Below, piece by piece: positions 54,237-63,161 of a stretch of 64,000 nt of DNA. How positions within the stretch are numbered: position 1 is the first letter of the stretch; every line of letters begins with the position of its first letter. The DNA is from Litoribacter populi (lineage in GTDB: Bacteria; Bacteroidota; Bacteroidia; Cytophagales; Cyclobacteriaceae). The stretch lies in NCBI RefSeq assembly GCF_007483685.1, contig NZ_VMKN01000002.1, positions 41,924 through 105,923 on the forward strand, written 5' to 3'. The notes under the pieces are model-generated. The model ran no database searches. It worked only from the letters and a program-made list of their open reading frames with translations, and was not told where the DNA came from. A program made the translations under genes and the position numbers.

Positions 54237-55067
54237 ATGAATCCAGAAAAAACATCCCCGGTATTTCAGCTTTTCGCCCAGCAATACGACGAAGGGCACC
54301 GTCTGTTCGAGGAACTTAGCAAGATGGTGAAAACTAAAAAAGCTATTATTCTGGAGGAAAAACTGATTTTTATTGAAATCTACTTGCAGCTTTTGGGCAA
54401 AATCCATTTTGAAGATGAAAACCTAAAATTTAAGCTGTTTAAACCGTTTTCCCAATTATTTAAATGCCTGAAAAAAATTCTTCACCTGAGGTTGATTAGA
54501 GAAGAATTTCAGGCTAAAGCTGGTGATAATACCTACAACTCCTTCAGCCTATTTCTGGAAAAAGAGAAAAAGGAACTTTACACGGAGGTCTTCGACATGC
54601 TTCAGAGGTTTCCGCACAATGCTTGGGAAGAACTTTATGACAAGGTATTAAAGCGGAGTAAAGGTCTTAAACCTTTGATGATAAACACTGCGACTACCAA
54701 AATCATTAACGAGGAGGTAGAGTATTCGCATTTTGATAGCCTTCATGAGATGGACGCTTTATCTATAAAAGATATCTACGAGTCCTTACAGACCATTATT
54801 GCCGTGGAGAATTTCCGGATTGTTTCTGGGCTCAATCCGGTTTTCACAAGCTCCATCCACGATGACCTTAACAAATTGAGTCAATTGTTACTCAAATGGT
54901 ACCAAAATCACCTTCTTTTTCAGCAACTTACCTTTTTCTTTTCAGAGCGAGAAAGCATAAGCGAAAAATACAAGAACCTACTGGACGGCATCAAAAAGGA
55001 TAAAAAAAAGCTGACCACCAAAGTAGTCAGCCAAAGTAAAATATTATTTACAGAACGCCTGAGTTAG
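54237..55067 (+). CDS. Hypothetical alpha-helical protein
   Basis: 276 residues, cytoplasmic, no signal peptide or membrane segment. The sequence is rich in Leu, Lys, Glu and Phe and appears nearly all helical (for example VFDMLQRFPHNAWEELYDKVL). I do not recognise a family. It begins 3 bases after the Smr gene stop and so belongs to the phrB-Smr unit. Its last 3 bases overlap the stop of the convergent metB-like gene, and its C-terminal codons contain the terminator of that gene. Confidence 0.72.
   Translation: MNPEKTSPVFQLFAQQYDEGHRLFEELSKMVKTKKAIILEEKLIFIEIYLQLLGKIHFEDENLKFKLFKPFSQLFKCLKKILHLRLIREEFQAKAGDNTYNSFSLFLEKEKKELYTEVFDMLQRFPHNAWEELYDKVLKRSKGLKPLMINTATTKIINEEVEYSHFDSLHEMDALSIKDIYESLQTIIAVENFRIVSGLNPVFTSSIHDDLNKLSQLLLKWYQNHLLFQQLTFFFSERESISEKYKNLLDGIKKDKKKLTTKVVSQSKILFTERLS
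55002..55031 (-). terminator. Terminator of the metB-like gene, inside its neighbour
   Basis: On the minus strand GCTGAC (55031-55026) pairs with GTCAGC (55015-55010), with an extra AC/GT pair inside, then a run of eight T residues (55009-55002). It lies within the last codons of the plus-strand hypothetical gene. Confidence 0.75.
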
Positions 55068-56209
55068 ATTTTATCCATGGCCCTTGCAAGATCTTCTTTC
55101 AGATCCTCAGCATCCTCTACCCCAACACTCAATCTGATAAGAGAGTCCGACAGGCCAATTTTCTCTCTGTCCTCTTTCGGAATGCTGGCGTGAGTCATCG
55201 TAGCTGGGTGTCCGCACAGGGACTCTACACCCCCCAACGATTCCGCCAAAGCAAAGTAATGCAGGTTTTCTAACACAGTGGTAGCATCCTCGATACGGTT
55301 GTCCTTTAAAGTAAAAGAAATCATACCGCCAAAGTCTCTCATTTGCTTTTTGGCAATGGCATGGTTTGGATGGTCTTCAAAACCTGGCCAGAAAACTTTC
55401 TCCACCTTAGGATGCGTTCTCAGGTAAGCAGCAATTGTTTTCCCGTTCTGGCAATGTCTTTCCATTCTCAAATGTAAGGTTTTGATGCCTCTTAAAACCA
55501 AAAAGCAATCCTGGGGTCCTGGAATGGCTCCACAGCTATTTTGAATGAAGGCTAACCTTTCTGCAAGTTCATCATCATTTACAATCAACGCTCCCATGAC
55601 CACATCAGAGTGCCCGCCCAAATACTTGGTGACGGAATGCATCACAAGGTCTGCTCCAAAGTCAAGAGGATTCTGCAGATACGGCGTGGCGAAGGTATTG
55701 TCCACGCCCAGCATGACATGGTGTTTTTTGGCAATTTTAGCTATAGCCTCCACATCAATGATATTCATCATTGGGTTGGTTGGCGTTTCGGTCCATATCA
55801 GCCTGGTTCTTTCATTGATATAGGGTTCGATGGAAGCAGGGTCATCCATGGAAACAAAGTGAAACTTGATGCCATATTTGGTAAAAATCTTGGTAAAGAT
55901 TCTATATGAACCACCATACAAATCATTGGTGCTAATCACCTCGTCACCCGGGGAGAGAAGCTTAATTACAGCATCTATAGCACCAAGGCCTGAGGAAAAA
56001 CAAAGCCCATGCTTCCCATTCTCTAAAGCGGCCAAACTATCCTGCAAGGCTGTTCTAGTGGGGTTATGTGCCCTGGAATATTCATAGCCTAGGTGATCAC
56101 CTGGAGACTTCTGCACATAAGTAGACGTCTGATAGATAGGCGTCATGATAGCACCTGTGGAAGGGTCTGGTTTTACACCTGCGTGTATGGCTTTAGTTCC
56201 AAATTTCAT
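55064..56209 (-). CDS. metB: Cystathionine gamma-synthase family PLP enzyme
   Basis: 381 residues, a Cys/Met metabolism PLP enzyme. The PLP lysine is Lys195 in HSVTKYLGGHSD; YEYSRAHNPTR, the phosphate-binding GLCFSSGLGAIDA and the VDNTFATPYLQNP block are present. Closest pattern: cystathionine gamma-synthase or gamma-lyase. The C-terminal SLGGVESLCGHPATMTHA motif is common to both, so synthase and lyase cannot be separated here. Its terminator lies in the convergent neighbour; it is monocistronic. Confidence 0.88.
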   Translation of the reverse strand: MKFGTKAIHAGVKPDPSTGAIMTPIYQTSTYVQKSPGDHLGYEYSRAHNPTRTALQDSLAALENGKHGLCFSSGLGAIDAVIKLLSPGDEVISTNDLYGGSYRIFTKIFTKYGIKFHFVSMDDPASIEPYINERTRLIWTETPTNPMMNIIDVEAIAKIAKKHHVMLGVDNTFATPYLQNPLDFGADLVMHSVTKYLGGHSDVVMGALIVNDDELAERLAFIQNSCGAIPGPQDCFLVLRGIKTLHLRMERHCQNGKTIAAYLRTHPKVEKVFWPGFEDHPNHAIAKKQMRDFGGMISFTLKDNRIEDATTVLENLHYFALAESLGGVESLCGHPATMTHASIPKEDREKIGLSDSLIRLSVGVEDAEDLKEDLARAMDKI

Positions 56210-56259
56210 ATTGGGTCTAATTATTTAAGGTGAAAAGAGGTGTGATTTTAAAAAACACT

Positions 56260-56267
56260 TAGATTTG
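56260..56267 (+). promoter_or_regulatory. Putative -7 box just before the TVP38 gene
   Basis: TAGATTTG matches TAnnTTTG but ends only 8 bases before the ATG at 56276. If used, the mRNA would be nearly leaderless. There is no standard -33 box. Confidence 0.3.
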
Positions 56268-56275
56268 CCCCAAAG

Positions 56276-56992
56276 ATGGGTAAAAAAGATTCTATTTTCA
56301 AGCGATTAAAAATTATACTCATGGCCAACCCGGTGATTATATGGGCTATGGCTTGGGTGAGTTTCATGCCTTCGATTGGAAGCTTCTTTTTCATCAATCA
56401 CCTTTACAGCAACACCGAAAAATTCCGGATGTACCAAATTTTAGACATAGAGGTATTGCTGTCCTTTTTATTTGTTTCCGCATTGGTGATGGGATTGGCC
56501 CTGATGCCTACTACCCTAGTGGCCATTATCTCCGGTTTTCTTTTTGGTTGGGAAGCCTTGCCTGTCCTAGCCGCTGCCTACTTATTGGCTACCTGCATAG
56601 GCTTCCTTTTGGGGAAAAAATTAGACCAAAACAGCCTTGCAATCCTTATGGAAAAATACCCCAAAACCAGAAAGGTAATAGCCGAAAAGAAGGACGAAAT
56701 GTCCCAGTTAATATTCTTTGTCAGAATCAGCCCCATCATCCCTTTTGCCCTTTCCAATTTGTTGTTTGCTTTGCTAAAGGCAGATTTGAAGAAGGTGGTC
56801 TGGATTGGATTTTTGGGTATGTTACCACGAACCTTACTCGCCTTTACTTCCGGCATTATGGCCAAGTCCCTTCTGCAAGCATTTCGCGAAGGCAACAATC
56901 TATATCAGATGCTCCTCTTTTTTGTCCTTCTCCTAGTCAGCATATGGGGTATTACTAAAGTCGTCCTTAATTTCGCCAAAGCCAGTAAGTAA
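56276..56992 (+). CDS. TVP38/TMEM64 family (VTT domain) membrane protein
   Basis: 238 residues, about six helices, with the VTT/SNARE-associated (DedA-like) core: AIISGFLFGWEALPVLAAAYLLATCIGFLLG and SPIIPFALSNLLFALLKADLKKVVWIGFLGMLPR. Members are thought to be lipid scramblases or transporters, but this is not shown for bacteria in general. A 24-base basic N-terminus (KKDSIFKRLK) precedes the first helix. It is divergent from metB and convergent with mscS. Confidence 0.85.
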   Translation: MGKKDSIFKRLKIILMANPVIIWAMAWVSFMPSIGSFFFINHLYSNTEKFRMYQILDIEVLLSFLFVSALVMGLALMPTTLVAIISGFLFGWEALPVLAAAYLLATCIGFLLGKKLDQNSLAILMEKYPKTRKVIAEKKDEMSQLIFFVRISPIIPFALSNLLFALLKADLKKVVWIGFLGMLPRTLLAFTSGIMAKSLLQAFREGNNLYQMLLFFVLLLVSIWGITKVVLNFAKASK

Positions 56993-57016
56993 AAAGGCCG
57001 CTTTAATGATGCAGCC
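56991..57016 (-). terminator. Terminator of the mscS operon
   Basis: Minus strand: GGCTGC (57016-57011) pairs with GCGGCC (57001-56996) with one T-G pair, 9-base loop, then five T residues. It follows the mscS stop at 57024 and overlaps the last bases of the TVP38 gene. Confidence 0.6.
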
Positions 57017-57023
57017 GTTATGA

Positions 57024-58712
57024 TTAATTCTTGTTGAGTTCCGTTTGTATAAACTCATTGAGCTTTTGCTGATATTTGGTGTTATCATAAGTTGGAGTAA
57101 AGCCTTTCTTTTCAGGGAAGGTTTCCATATGCAAGGTCTGGGTAGGAAACGCAAACCTTACTCCTATCTTGTCGGCCAATTTCACTGTTTGTATTAATAA
57201 GTCATGTCTTCCTTGAAGTTCCTCCTGCCAAGTACCTACTTCAAAAAACACATAAAACATTACGTCTAGACTATAGGCCGAAAGATTATTAAAATAGATG
57301 TTATAGTAATCTTTTCTGGTGGAGGGATGTTTGATTACCATCTCTCGCAATCCTTGCACAAACATATCTACCAGTTCTGGAGGCGTATCGTAAGTAATGG
57401 TAAGGGTGGTGTAAAACCTCCTATATTTTCTTAACCCATGATTATCAATAGTCATGTCTGCAAGCTTTCCATTTGGAATATACACAAGCGAGTTGCGAAA
57501 TGTACGTACCCTTGTGGAGCGGAAACCCACTTCTTCTACTGTACCATCAATATCTCCACTGCTTATCCAATCGCCCACTTGAAAAGGTTTGTCAATGAAA
57601 ATCATCACCGACCCAAAAAAGTTTTTGATTGTATCCTGAGCTGCCAATGCAAAAGCTAAACCACCAATGGACAAGCCCGTCAGGAATGGAACGATATCCA
57701 CCTGCAGTCCGTCTTTGAGGATAAAGAGTACCCCGACCACAACCACAAATGCTTTCATGGTTTTTCTCACCAGAGGCACCAGCTGGTCGTCCAATGTGGA
57801 TTCGGTCTTCAAAGCCAACTTTTCCAAATACAGGGAAAGTATATCAACCAATTTGTAGAAAATGATGGTTACAATAAATGGCTTGACCGCATTCAGAAGC
57901 AATACAACCCATGACACTACCTCGATAGGAAGCTGTAGTACTCTGATGAAAATAGCCAGCAACACCACGATCAAATAAATACTCACCAACCGATCTACTG
58001 GAAGTAAGTATTTTTCCGCAACGCCACCATAACCAAACTTTTGTAAAGCAAAGAATAGAACCCTATCTACTATAAAAGTAAAAGCTTTGTGCGCTGTAAA
58101 AATCAACAGAATCAACAAAAACATTCCTATTAATTGCCACAGCTGGAATCCCACATACTGACGCTCGCCTAATTGGGGAAGGACTCTCAATAGGGTAGCA
58201 GCACCTAAAGGGTAAGTTTCAGCATGCATTTCCTCGATATGTTCTACAGTAAAGCGGGAGAATTTCCATTCACCATTTATTTTTTCCAGAAATACCCTAG
58301 GCAATCTATGCGTATCGAAAAAGAATTTAGATTCCTGATTGTGCAAGCTGTCTATAAAATCTGCATGAGTCGGAATCTCCTCCATCCGGACCAGCACCCC
58401 ATTTCCATCGAAGATTTGTTTCAACTTGACAGCAAGCTCCTGAGCATCCTTGTGCGGGACACTTCCGGTCTCCAAAGTCTTGGCTGCAATTTCAGGACGA
58501 AAAGTATCCTGCTGGAGATTGTATAAAAATGTGAGTGTTGTATTGTATGGAGTGGACAAGTTGTCGTATTCCGCGGGATCTACTGGCAACATGGACTGAT
58601 CTGTAAAAACCTGTCCTTCTCCTTGATGCACAATAAGAACTGATGCAAGCAAGCTGAAAAGTAAACACTTTAATAATCTCATTATTTTATCACTTTTTGA
58701 CATCCGCCTCAA
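57024..58712 (-). CDS. MscS-type mechanosensitive channel
   Basis: 562 residues: an N-terminal signal-type helix (about 10-30), a soluble periplasmic region (35-190), then four helices (about 190-215, 238-262, 268-295 and 318-340) and the MscS pore helix with GLSIGGLAFALAAQDTIKN (about 352-375), followed by the beta domain (FQVGDWISSGDIDGTVEEV) and an alpha/beta tail (FRNSLVYIPNGKLAD). The periplasmic region and extra helices make it longer than E. coli MscS. It releases solutes on hypo-osmotic shock. Its ATG overlaps the stop of the preceding gene (ATGA). A start at 58682 would also give a good signal peptide. Confidence 0.9.
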   Translation of the reverse strand: MRRMSKSDKIMRLLKCLLFSLLASVLIVHQGEGQVFTDQSMLPVDPAEYDNLSTPYNTTLTFLYNLQQDTFRPEIAAKTLETGSVPHKDAQELAVKLKQIFDGNGVLVRMEEIPTHADFIDSLHNQESKFFFDTHRLPRVFLEKINGEWKFSRFTVEHIEEMHAETYPLGAATLLRVLPQLGERQYVGFQLWQLIGMFLLILLIFTAHKAFTFIVDRVLFFALQKFGYGGVAEKYLLPVDRLVSIYLIVVLLAIFIRVLQLPIEVVSWVVLLLNAVKPFIVTIIFYKLVDILSLYLEKLALKTESTLDDQLVPLVRKTMKAFVVVVGVLFILKDGLQVDIVPFLTGLSIGGLAFALAAQDTIKNFFGSVMIFIDKPFQVGDWISSGDIDGTVEEVGFRSTRVRTFRNSLVYIPNGKLADMTIDNHGLRKYRRFYTTLTITYDTPPELVDMFVQGLREMVIKHPSTRKDYYNIYFNNLSAYSLDVMFYVFFEVGTWQEELQGRHDLLIQTVKLADKIGVRFAFPTQTLHMETFPEKKGFTPTYDNTKYQQKLNEFIQTELNKN

Positions 58713-61423
58713 TAAGGCATTTGAAATTCAAAGAAAGTCTTTTCGTGGATATTATAAATTCTGTATTCATTACGGCTGGAGGAAAAACGAATATCCACAG
58801 GCCTATTTCCGCTCAATGGCTTGGTATTTAAAAGCTCACCTTTCAAGTTATAGAGATAGATAAACTCTTGATTTGCATCAATCACCACAAAGACATTCTT
58901 ATCTCCCCCGAAAGAAAACAGCTGAAACTTTAACTCAGGGGAAGAAAGGTTCTTCTCAAACATCACATTGGTCTCTGAGTCCATTACTGTCACTTTATTA
59001 TAGTCATGAACAACAAACAAATAACGGTCGGCTGCTTGGTCTTTTACCAAATGGAAAACACTACTTCTGTCGGGCCTAAAGAGCTGCTTTCTATCCGTAA
59101 ATTCTCCTTTAAAATTAACCCGTATGACCTCTCCCTCATCGGTGATTGTCACCAGCTGATTTTCGGAAGTCTTGCCTCTCTGCTGAAGTACGTAATCAGT
59201 TTTGACTCCAGACCCAAGCTGCAGGGGATCTCCAATCTGATTTTCCCCCTTTCTATTGAACATGTGCAATTGGCCATTTTGGTTGAGGGCTACCATAAAA
59301 TCTCCCGTACCTGGAATAATATGATGAGCGGGCTTACTGGCTAATGGACCCGAGGTGCTTTTAGGTGTCCAGCCTTCCAGAAGCTCTCCATGTTTGTCAA
59401 ATAGATAAAGTTCTCCGGATATAGAGGCGGCAAATATCCTATAATCTCGGGTATTCTCATAGTCCACGAGGTTTACATATTGTATTAGCTGTCCATCAGG
59501 AAGTTCAAAAGGGAAATTAGGTAAGGGGTTGCCTAAGCGATCAATGCCATATATGTACCGATCGGTGGCAAAAACCATCTGTAGTTTACCATTTCTATAA
59601 TAATCCATTTGGAAAATTTCAGTTCTTATCGGCCCCTCAAGCCGCTGACTGAACACTAAATCACCATCATGAGTCACTAGGTGCACCCTGTTCAAGTCGT
59701 CTTGCAAAAGAAATTCGGGGTTGCCGTCGGTAAAATTACGCTGTACCTTAGGTCCATATACCAAGTCTGCATTGAAGGTCACTGAAAGGTTTTCCTCCAA
59801 GAATATATCTTTACTGGTTTTGATGGGATTTAAACCATATCCGAGTTGAATATGAATGTCCTGATTTTTACCCTTGTCTTCCAACTTCACTGAGATGACA
59901 TCAAAGGCTTTAATGTGAGGAGCGTATTTCTGCAGCGTAGACGACCAAGTAGGCGAAGCATGATGAAGCAAGCTGTTCCATACCCTATGAACATTGGCCA
60001 CGAAATTATAGCCAGAACCCTTATCCACCGCTTCCATGATTTTTCTTTGTGACAAAGTTTTGCCCCAGGTGTTGTCATTCTCCAAATCATCTAAAAATCT
60101 GCGCACCGCCTGAATGTTGTTTCCCCACACCAAAACATCCTCATGGGAGGTCACAAATGTGTTGGGAAAACCTACAAATTGCCCTTCGAAAAGATGTGCA
60201 GGAAATTCTTCATCTCGGATAGCAAAGATTTCTTTATCTCGATGATAATCATATATCCGACTTACCGAATTGGTGGCAGAAAAATCCTTCAACCCTTGTA
60301 GCTGTGAGGCTACATCCTCAGTTTTTAATAATAAAATCTTGTCACCTGCACCCGCACCAGTTTCTTCCATATGAAGGAAGGCCACATCTCCAGTCAGTTT
60401 CTGAAAGAATTTTTCTTTTGAAAAACTTTTGTCTATGTCTCCAGCAAGTGTACTTTTTGCATCAAAGGCCTTGTTAGACATGTCATGAATCAGACGGGGA
60501 TCCTTGACTTTGTATTGGGTAAAAAGGGCCGTACGATTTGGAGTAATTGAACCAAAAACATGCTGTCGACCACTATTGAGGCGAGGGAACTTCACTTGAT
60601 TGCCACCTTGATATATGGAGACCCCGTGAAGGTTAATTGAACCATCGCTGAAGCTAAGATGCAAGTTGGCGGACATCTTATTCTTTTGAAAAGTCTCTAC
60701 TACTCCAAGGCTGCTCTCCCGATTTACCGCCTGTATCAGTCTTGCCAATCCTGGTGTACCCACACGGATAAGGCCTGCCTCGGTGGTGCTGATTTTGCCA
60801 TCATACAGCTCACTAAATTCTTCCTTGAAACTTTTTTGCTCATTTGAGCGGGCCCGACGGATAGCATCTTCTACCAAAAAAGAGGTATAACTAGCAAGAA
60901 GTGTATTATTTATAAAAGCTAGGGAAATAGTCCTATCATCTTCCATCCTGTGCTCAAAAATCCGAACCCCACTATAGGCACGGGAATTTTTAGTAATATT
61001 TTCCAAAAAGTCATTTTCAAGGTTTGAAAGAAACCTCTCGCGCTCGCTGGTATTTTTAAAGGCCAGACCAAACAACACGTCCAAATCCTCTCTTCCCACA
61101 GAATGCAAGGAAAGTCCTAACTGATTTCCTTTCAGGGAACGGTCCAATTGCCCACCCCCACCAAGAAGGCTGTCGAGTGAAACCAATTGAGATTCTAGGT
61201 TTTTCAAAGTAGGTATCTTGGAGAACCTTTCCCAAATAGGCTGGTCCACTAGCTGATTCCAAGCATAAATGGGGTCAGAGGTCTCGTATAGTAGAATGGC
61301 ATCGGAAGGCACGAGGTCCTCAAAACGATACTGCTTTTTCTGTGGGGAAAACACCAAATAATAAACACCACCGGCAACGATGATCAATAGGCAAAAAGCA
61401 AGCAGCAACTTGGCAGTTCTCAC
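58709..61423 (-). CDS. DUF3352-like protein with C-terminal propeller-like domain
   Basis: 904 residues. A signal anchor (about 5-27) is followed by a domain (30-500) with VPSDAILLYETSDP and the paired-repeat layout of DUF3352-type proteins, then from about 545 a series of strand repeats such as VYGPKVQRNFTDGNPEFLLQ, YGIDRLGNPLPNFPFEL, YLFDKHGELLEGWTPKS, HMFNRKGENQ and YLYNLKGELLNTKP, which look like a beta-propeller. The domain call is by eye. It probably faces the periplasm. It is in one operon with MscS (4-base overlap), so a link to osmotic or envelope stress is possible. No enzymatic motif seen. Confidence 0.78.
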   Translation of the reverse strand: MRTAKLLLAFCLLIIVAGGVYYLVFSPQKKQYRFEDLVPSDAILLYETSDPIYAWNQLVDQPIWERFSKIPTLKNLESQLVSLDSLLGGGGQLDRSLKGNQLGLSLHSVGREDLDVLFGLAFKNTSERERFLSNLENDFLENITKNSRAYSGVRIFEHRMEDDRTISLAFINNTLLASYTSFLVEDAIRRARSNEQKSFKEEFSELYDGKISTTEAGLIRVGTPGLARLIQAVNRESSLGVVETFQKNKMSANLHLSFSDGSINLHGVSIYQGGNQVKFPRLNSGRQHVFGSITPNRTALFTQYKVKDPRLIHDMSNKAFDAKSTLAGDIDKSFSKEKFFQKLTGDVAFLHMEETGAGAGDKILLLKTEDVASQLQGLKDFSATNSVSRIYDYHRDKEIFAIRDEEFPAHLFEGQFVGFPNTFVTSHEDVLVWGNNIQAVRRFLDDLENDNTWGKTLSQRKIMEAVDKGSGYNFVANVHRVWNSLLHHASPTWSSTLQKYAPHIKAFDVISVKLEDKGKNQDIHIQLGYGLNPIKTSKDIFLEENLSVTFNADLVYGPKVQRNFTDGNPEFLLQDDLNRVHLVTHDGDLVFSQRLEGPIRTEIFQMDYYRNGKLQMVFATDRYIYGIDRLGNPLPNFPFELPDGQLIQYVNLVDYENTRDYRIFAASISGELYLFDKHGELLEGWTPKSTSGPLASKPAHHIIPGTGDFMVALNQNGQLHMFNRKGENQIGDPLQLGSGVKTDYVLQQRGKTSENQLVTITDEGEVIRVNFKGEFTDRKQLFRPDRSSVFHLVKDQAADRYLFVVHDYNKVTVMDSETNVMFEKNLSSPELKFQLFSFGGDKNVFVVIDANQEFIYLYNLKGELLNTKPLSGNRPVDIRFSSSRNEYRIYNIHEKTFFEFQMPY

Positions 61424-61495
61424 TGATAGGTAAGGTTATGATTCTGTGAAAATAAAACTGGGAAAACCCCTTGAAATTATACCCAGATGCAAATA

Positions 61496-61527
61496 AATAA
61501 AAATTCCCGACCTTATCGGCCGGGAAT
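61496..61527 (-). terminator. Terminator of mdh
   Basis: ATTCCCG (61503-61509) pairs with CGGGAAT (61521-61527), with CC/GG inside. On the minus strand the T-rich stretch of 61503-61490 follows. It separates mdh from the DUF3352-like gene. Confidence 0.75.
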
Positions 61528-61553
61528 CCTTTAAATATTCTAAGAATTTGGAC

Positions 61554-62492
61554 TTATTTGTTGCCCAAATTATCCAATACTTCCATTACTTCTTTCACGT
61601 GAGTTCTAGAAGTTTCCAAAAGCGCTTTCTCATCTTCATTCAGGTCAAGTTCGATAACTTTCTCGATACCGTTTTTACCCAAGATTACCGGTACACCAAG
61701 GTAGCAATCGTCGATTCCGTACTCGCCGTCAAGCTTGATACAAACCGGGAATACTCTCTTCTGGTTTTTCACGATAGACTCCACCATCTGTGCAGCTGCT
61801 GAACCTGGCGCATACCATGCAGAAGTCCCCATCAATTTAACTAATTCACCACCACCAAACTTGGTTCTTTCGATGATAGCGTCCAATTTATCTTTAGAGA
61901 TCAATTCAGTCACAGGGATACCTGCTACAGTAGTGTATCTTGGAAGCGGAACCATGGTATCACCATGTCCACCCATTAGGATAGCCTGAATTTCTTTTGG
62001 AGAAATATTCAACTCTTCAGCAATGAAAGCTCTGTAACGGGCCGTATCAAGGATGCCAGCCATACCCATCACTTTTGTTCTAGGCATTTTTGAAGTGATG
62101 TGTGCCTGATAAGTCATTACGTCCAAAGGATTGGACACTACGATAATGATGGCGTCAGGAGAATGTTTGATCACATTCTCAGTTACAGACTTCACGATAC
62201 CAGCATTGGTTTCGATTAAGTCATCTCTGGTCATCCCTGGTTTTCTCGGAAGGCCTGAAGTGATTACCACCACGTCAGAGTTAGCAGTTTTGCTGTAATC
62301 ATTGGTGCTACCAACAGTTCTGCTGTCATATACATTGATCGGTGCTTTTTGCCAAATGTCCAAAGCCTTGCCCTCAGCAACGCCTTCTTTGATATCTACC
62401 AAAACGATCTCTTCGGCAATTTCTCTATAAGCCAATACGTCAGCGCAAGTCGCTCCAACATTACCAGCTCCAACTACGGTTACTTTAGTCAT
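61554..62492 (-). CDS. mdh: Malate dehydrogenase
   Basis: 312 residues, LDH-like malate dehydrogenase that interconverts malate and oxaloacetate in the TCA cycle. The NAD motif is GAGNVGATCA (8-17) with Asp34 (VLVDIKEG). Substrate-binding Arg83 and Arg89 lie in GLPRKPGMTRDD, Arg152 in GILDTARYR, and the catalytic His176 in GGHGDTMVPL. It is monocistronic with its own terminator. Confidence 0.97.
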   Translation of the reverse strand: MTKVTVVGAGNVGATCADVLAYREIAEEIVLVDIKEGVAEGKALDIWQKAPINVYDSRTVGSTNDYSKTANSDVVVITSGLPRKPGMTRDDLIETNAGIVKSVTENVIKHSPDAIIIVVSNPLDVMTYQAHITSKMPRTKVMGMAGILDTARYRAFIAEELNISPKEIQAILMGGHGDTMVPLPRYTTVAGIPVTELISKDKLDAIIERTKFGGGELVKLMGTSAWYAPGSAAAQMVESIVKNQKRVFPVCIKLDGEYGIDDCYLGVPVILGKNGIEKVIELDLNEDEKALLETSRTHVKEVMEVLDNLGNK

Positions 62493-62643
62493 ATTATATA
62501 TTATGGATTAATTTGTTAAAAATTTGAAAAGCTCCGCTAAGATATTAAAGAATGCCTGTTTTTTAAAGTTTTCAGAAGAATAGTTGGCTGATAAGTGCCT
62601 CACTTTTAAAAGAAAAAATTTCTCATTAATAGATGCGGAAAAA

Positions 62644-63159
62644 TTACTCAAACATTTGGGAAAGGTTGAAAAAGCCGAATGAAGATTTGTAGGACTTGAA
62701 CATCCTCAAGTTGTTGTCATTATAATACTCAGCAAGCGCGGTGATCATTTTTGATTTTATCTGGGGACTGTTGGCAAAAATTTCATGAATAGCGTAGCTC
62801 GGAAATACCATCAGTTCCACCTCCTCGGAAGCGATGATAGCGGTATAAAGCCGTTTTTTATCTTCCAGCAGAGCGTTCTCTCCAAAACAGCCGAATTCCT
62901 CCAGAGTAATAATTGTCTCAAAATCATCCTTAATATCAATAGTCAACTTTACCTGACCATGCTTGACGATATAAATGGCCCCGCTGGGATCATTGCTAAA
63001 AAACACTACCTCATCCCGAACATATTTTCTATAATGAATTGCAGGCAGAAAGCGCTCCATCTCGCTATGGCTCAACCCTTCGAAATATCGCACGCTGGAT
63101 AAAAAGTCAAAAAGTTCCAATTCTGATTCTGTATATTTTTTATTAAAAGGGTTCAGCAT
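62644..63159 (-). CDS. Cyclic nucleotide-binding domain protein, no DNA-binding domain
   Basis: 171 residues with one cNMP-binding (CAP_ED) domain (about 20-130): FEGLSHSEMERFLPAIHYRKY, AIYIVKHGQVKLTIDI, the FGENALLEDKKRLYTAIIASEE phosphate cassette region, and a C-terminal helical tail. The cassette has Glu-Asn-Ala where canonical CAP has Arg-Ser-Ala, so cAMP binding is doubtful. There is no helix-turn-helix. It starts 2 bases after the tilS stop and is probably co-transcribed with it. Its ligand and target are unknown. Confidence 0.8.
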   Translation of the reverse strand: MLNPFNKKYTESELELFDFLSSVRYFEGLSHSEMERFLPAIHYRKYVRDEVVFFSNDPSGAIYIVKHGQVKLTIDIKDDFETIITLEEFGCFGENALLEDKKRLYTAIIASEEVELMVFPSYAIHEIFANSPQIKSKMITALAEYYNDNNLRMFKSYKSSFGFFNLSQMFE

Positions 63160-63161
63160 GA

